Made by a program: the position numbers and the translations under genes. Below are positions 6,273-7,241 of a DNA stretch of 7,241 nucleotides, piece by piece; the first letter of the stretch is position 1; each line of letters begins with the position of its first letter. The notes beneath the pieces are model-generated. The model did not search any database. It saw only the letters and a list, made by a program, of their open reading frames with translations, and was not told the origin of the DNA. Where the stretch lies: assembly GCA_009704345.1 (NCBI GenBank), contig WLEH01000052.1, positions 1 to 7,241 of the forward strand, read 5' to 3'. The DNA comes from Actinomycetota bacterium (GTDB lineage Bacteria > Actinomycetota > Actinomycetes > S36-B12 > UBA5976).

Positions 6273-6296
6273 TACTCCAAAAAGTATTGACATCAA
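6269..6296 (-). promoter_or_regulatory. Possible promoter for the D-2-hydroxyacid dehydrogenase
   Basis: Read on the minus strand, TTGATG (6296-6291) and TAAACT (6274-6269) are spaced by 16 bases and match the -35 and -10 consensus at five and four of six positions. The -10 ends 25 bases before the TTG start. The -35 overlaps that of the plus-strand promoter by two bases. Confidence 0.4.
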
Positions 6297-6314
6297 GAAT
6301 GTAAGTAGTAGATT
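6287..6314 (+). promoter_or_regulatory. Probable sigma-70-type promoter for the FAD-dependent oxidoreductase
   Basis: A perfect -35 TTGACA (6287-6292) is followed after 16 bases by TAGATT (6309-6314), four of six matches to TATAAT. The expected transcription start is near 6321, giving a leader of about 20 bases that contains the ribosome site. The -35 forms half of the dyad TTGA-CA-TCAA (6287-6296), so a regulator bound there would block it. Confidence 0.55.
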
Positions 6315-6330
6315 CTCACTCAATAGTTTA

Positions 6331-6337
6331 AGAAGGA
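6331..6337 (+). promoter_or_regulatory. Ribosome binding site fixing the start of the FAD-dependent oxidoreductase
   Basis: AGAAGGA ends three bases before ATG 6341. It is a good Shine-Dalgarno match and supports this start codon over later in-frame codons. Confidence 0.7.
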
Positions 6338-6340
6338 CGA

Positions 6341-7241
6341 ATGTCGGAACCGGTAAAAATTTCAGATCTTAGAGGTTATGAAGAAATTCACTGTGACATT
6401 GTTGTTATTGGATCGGGTCCGGCAGGAGTTGCTGCAGCAGTGACTGCTGCTCACTCTGGCGCTTCGGTAATTGTCATCGAAAAATATGGATTCAGTGGTG
6501 GGCAAGCTGTTGCAGGGCTATCTGGAACTATCTGTGGACTGTACGCGACTTCTACTGACCAATCTAAATCGCCAGAGATTATTGTTGGTGGTTTCGCGCA
6601 GAAGTTCTTGACCAGACTTGAAGATCTAGCCGGGGTTACTGGCCCAATTAGATACGGTAATACTTACACTCGAGTACACGACCCGTTAATCTGGCGAATT
6701 GCGGCAGATCAACTTTTGTTAGAAGCAAAAGTCAAAATTAGATACCATTCAACAGTAATTGGTGTAGAAACTAACGGTCCTCTCATCACAGGAGTTATCA
6801 CTTCTGGCGTTGGTGGCCTGACGATTATTCATGCAGATAGATTTGTTGATGCAACTGGTGATGCCAGTATTGTTACTTTGGCCGGAATGCCAACGCAGAC
6901 TGTTTCGGTAAATGAGCGCCAAAATCCAACAATGATGTTCCGACTCCAAGATGTGAATGTAGATCGGCTTTATCAAGAATTAGGTCAGGACTCAATCATG
7001 CCGATAGAGATCTCTGAGAAGATATTGGAAGCAAGACAAAATGGTGCCAACTTGCCTAGAACAAAAATATTTCTTTTCCCAACTCCTAGGCCAGGTCAAT
7101 TACTTGTTAATGCAACTCGCATACAGGGCTATAACAACGAACCTTTAGATGTGAACTCTGTCGATGGCTTAACTACTGCCGAAATACAGGGGCGTAAGCA
7201 AATTCTCTCCTATTTTCAGTTCATCCGAGAAAACATCCCTG
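6341..7241 (+). CDS. FAD-dependent oxidoreductase (FAD_oxidored type), 3' truncated by the window end
   Basis: A frame opens at ATG 6341 and runs without a stop to the last base: 300 codons plus one base. The N-terminus has a dinucleotide-binding fold: DIVVIGSGPAGVAAA (19-33) with GSGPAG at 24-29, and the ribose-binding E47 closing the second strand (VIVIEKYG). FSGGQAVAGLSG (51-62) is typical of the FAD_oxidored (PF12831-like) group. DATGDAS (170-176) is the second FAD-contact motif. The family oxidises varied small molecules, and the substrate cannot be told from this part. An in-frame segment about 100 residues past the motif (FPTPRPGQLLVNATR) also fits the family. It is divergent from the D-2-hydroxyacid dehydrogenase and may share its control region; whether it serves the same pathway as the importer operon is inferred from position. 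Family members are commonly 400-600 residues, so much is missing. Confidence 0.88.
   Translation, partial: MSEPVKISDLRGYEEIHCDIVVIGSGPAGVAAAVTAAHSGASVIVIEKYGFSGGQAVAGLSGTICGLYATSTDQSKSPEIIVGGFAQKFLTRLEDLAGVTGPIRYGNTYTRVHDPLIWRIAADQLLLEAKVKIRYHSTVIGVETNGPLITGVITSGVGGLTIIHADRFVDATGDASIVTLAGMPTQTVSVNERQNPTMMFRLQDVNVDRLYQELGQDSIMPIEISEKILEARQNGANLPRTKIFLFPTPRPGQLLVNATRIQGYNNEPLDVNSVDGLTTAEIQGRKQILSYFQFIRENIP

Noticed and set aside
6749..6976. Minus-strand open frame of 75 codons within the 3' region
   Set aside because: The plus strand here is an uninterrupted 300-codon FAD oxidoreductase frame with GSGPAG and DATGDAS motifs; the minus frame is its shadow.

Overview
The window is a compact, low-GC bacterial segment (roughly 40-45% G+C by eye). 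TGA is used as an ordinary stop and ATG, GTG and TTG as starts. Gene density, tight translational coupling and gene style would suit a free-living, streamlined heterotroph. A freshwater actinobacterium of the acI/Nanopelagicales type is my best guess, but no marker gene is present, so this is only an inference.

Bases 1-5338 hold one long plus-strand operon that begins upstream of the window. Its first part is a peptide/nickel-type (DppBCDF-like) ABC importer: the 3' end of a dppB-type permease, a complete dppC-type permease, and dppD- and dppF-type ATPases. Three enzymes follow with almost no spacing: an acetoacetate-decarboxylase-superfamily protein, a short-chain dehydrogenase (SDR) and a fumarylacetoacetate-hydrolase (FAH) family enzyme. 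Junctions are TAATG and TGATG (1-base overlaps), ATGA (4-base overlap), or gaps of 2, 12 and 29 bases. This implies co-transcription and that the enzymes process what the importer brings in. The SDR plus FAH pair resembles the last two steps of the diketo-hydrolase route for 2-keto-3-deoxy sugar acids (L-fuconate/L-rhamnonate type), in which an SDR makes a 2,4-diketo acid and the hydrolase splits it to pyruvate and a second acid. The actual substrate is not proven.

Bases 5335-6243 hold a convergent minus-strand D-2-hydroxyacid dehydrogenase whose stop codon overlaps the stop of the FAH gene. A perfect 11-bp hairpin 20 bases past the FAH stop lies inside the 3' coding end of this dehydrogenase and probably ends the upstream operon.

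Bases 6244-6340 form a divergent regulatory region with a consensus -35 TTGACA embedded in a TTGA-CA-TCAA dyad. It drives a plus-strand FAD-dependent oxidoreductase (6341 to the window end, truncated), which is open at its 3' side. No RNA genes, CRISPR arrays, insertion sequences or phage genes were seen.
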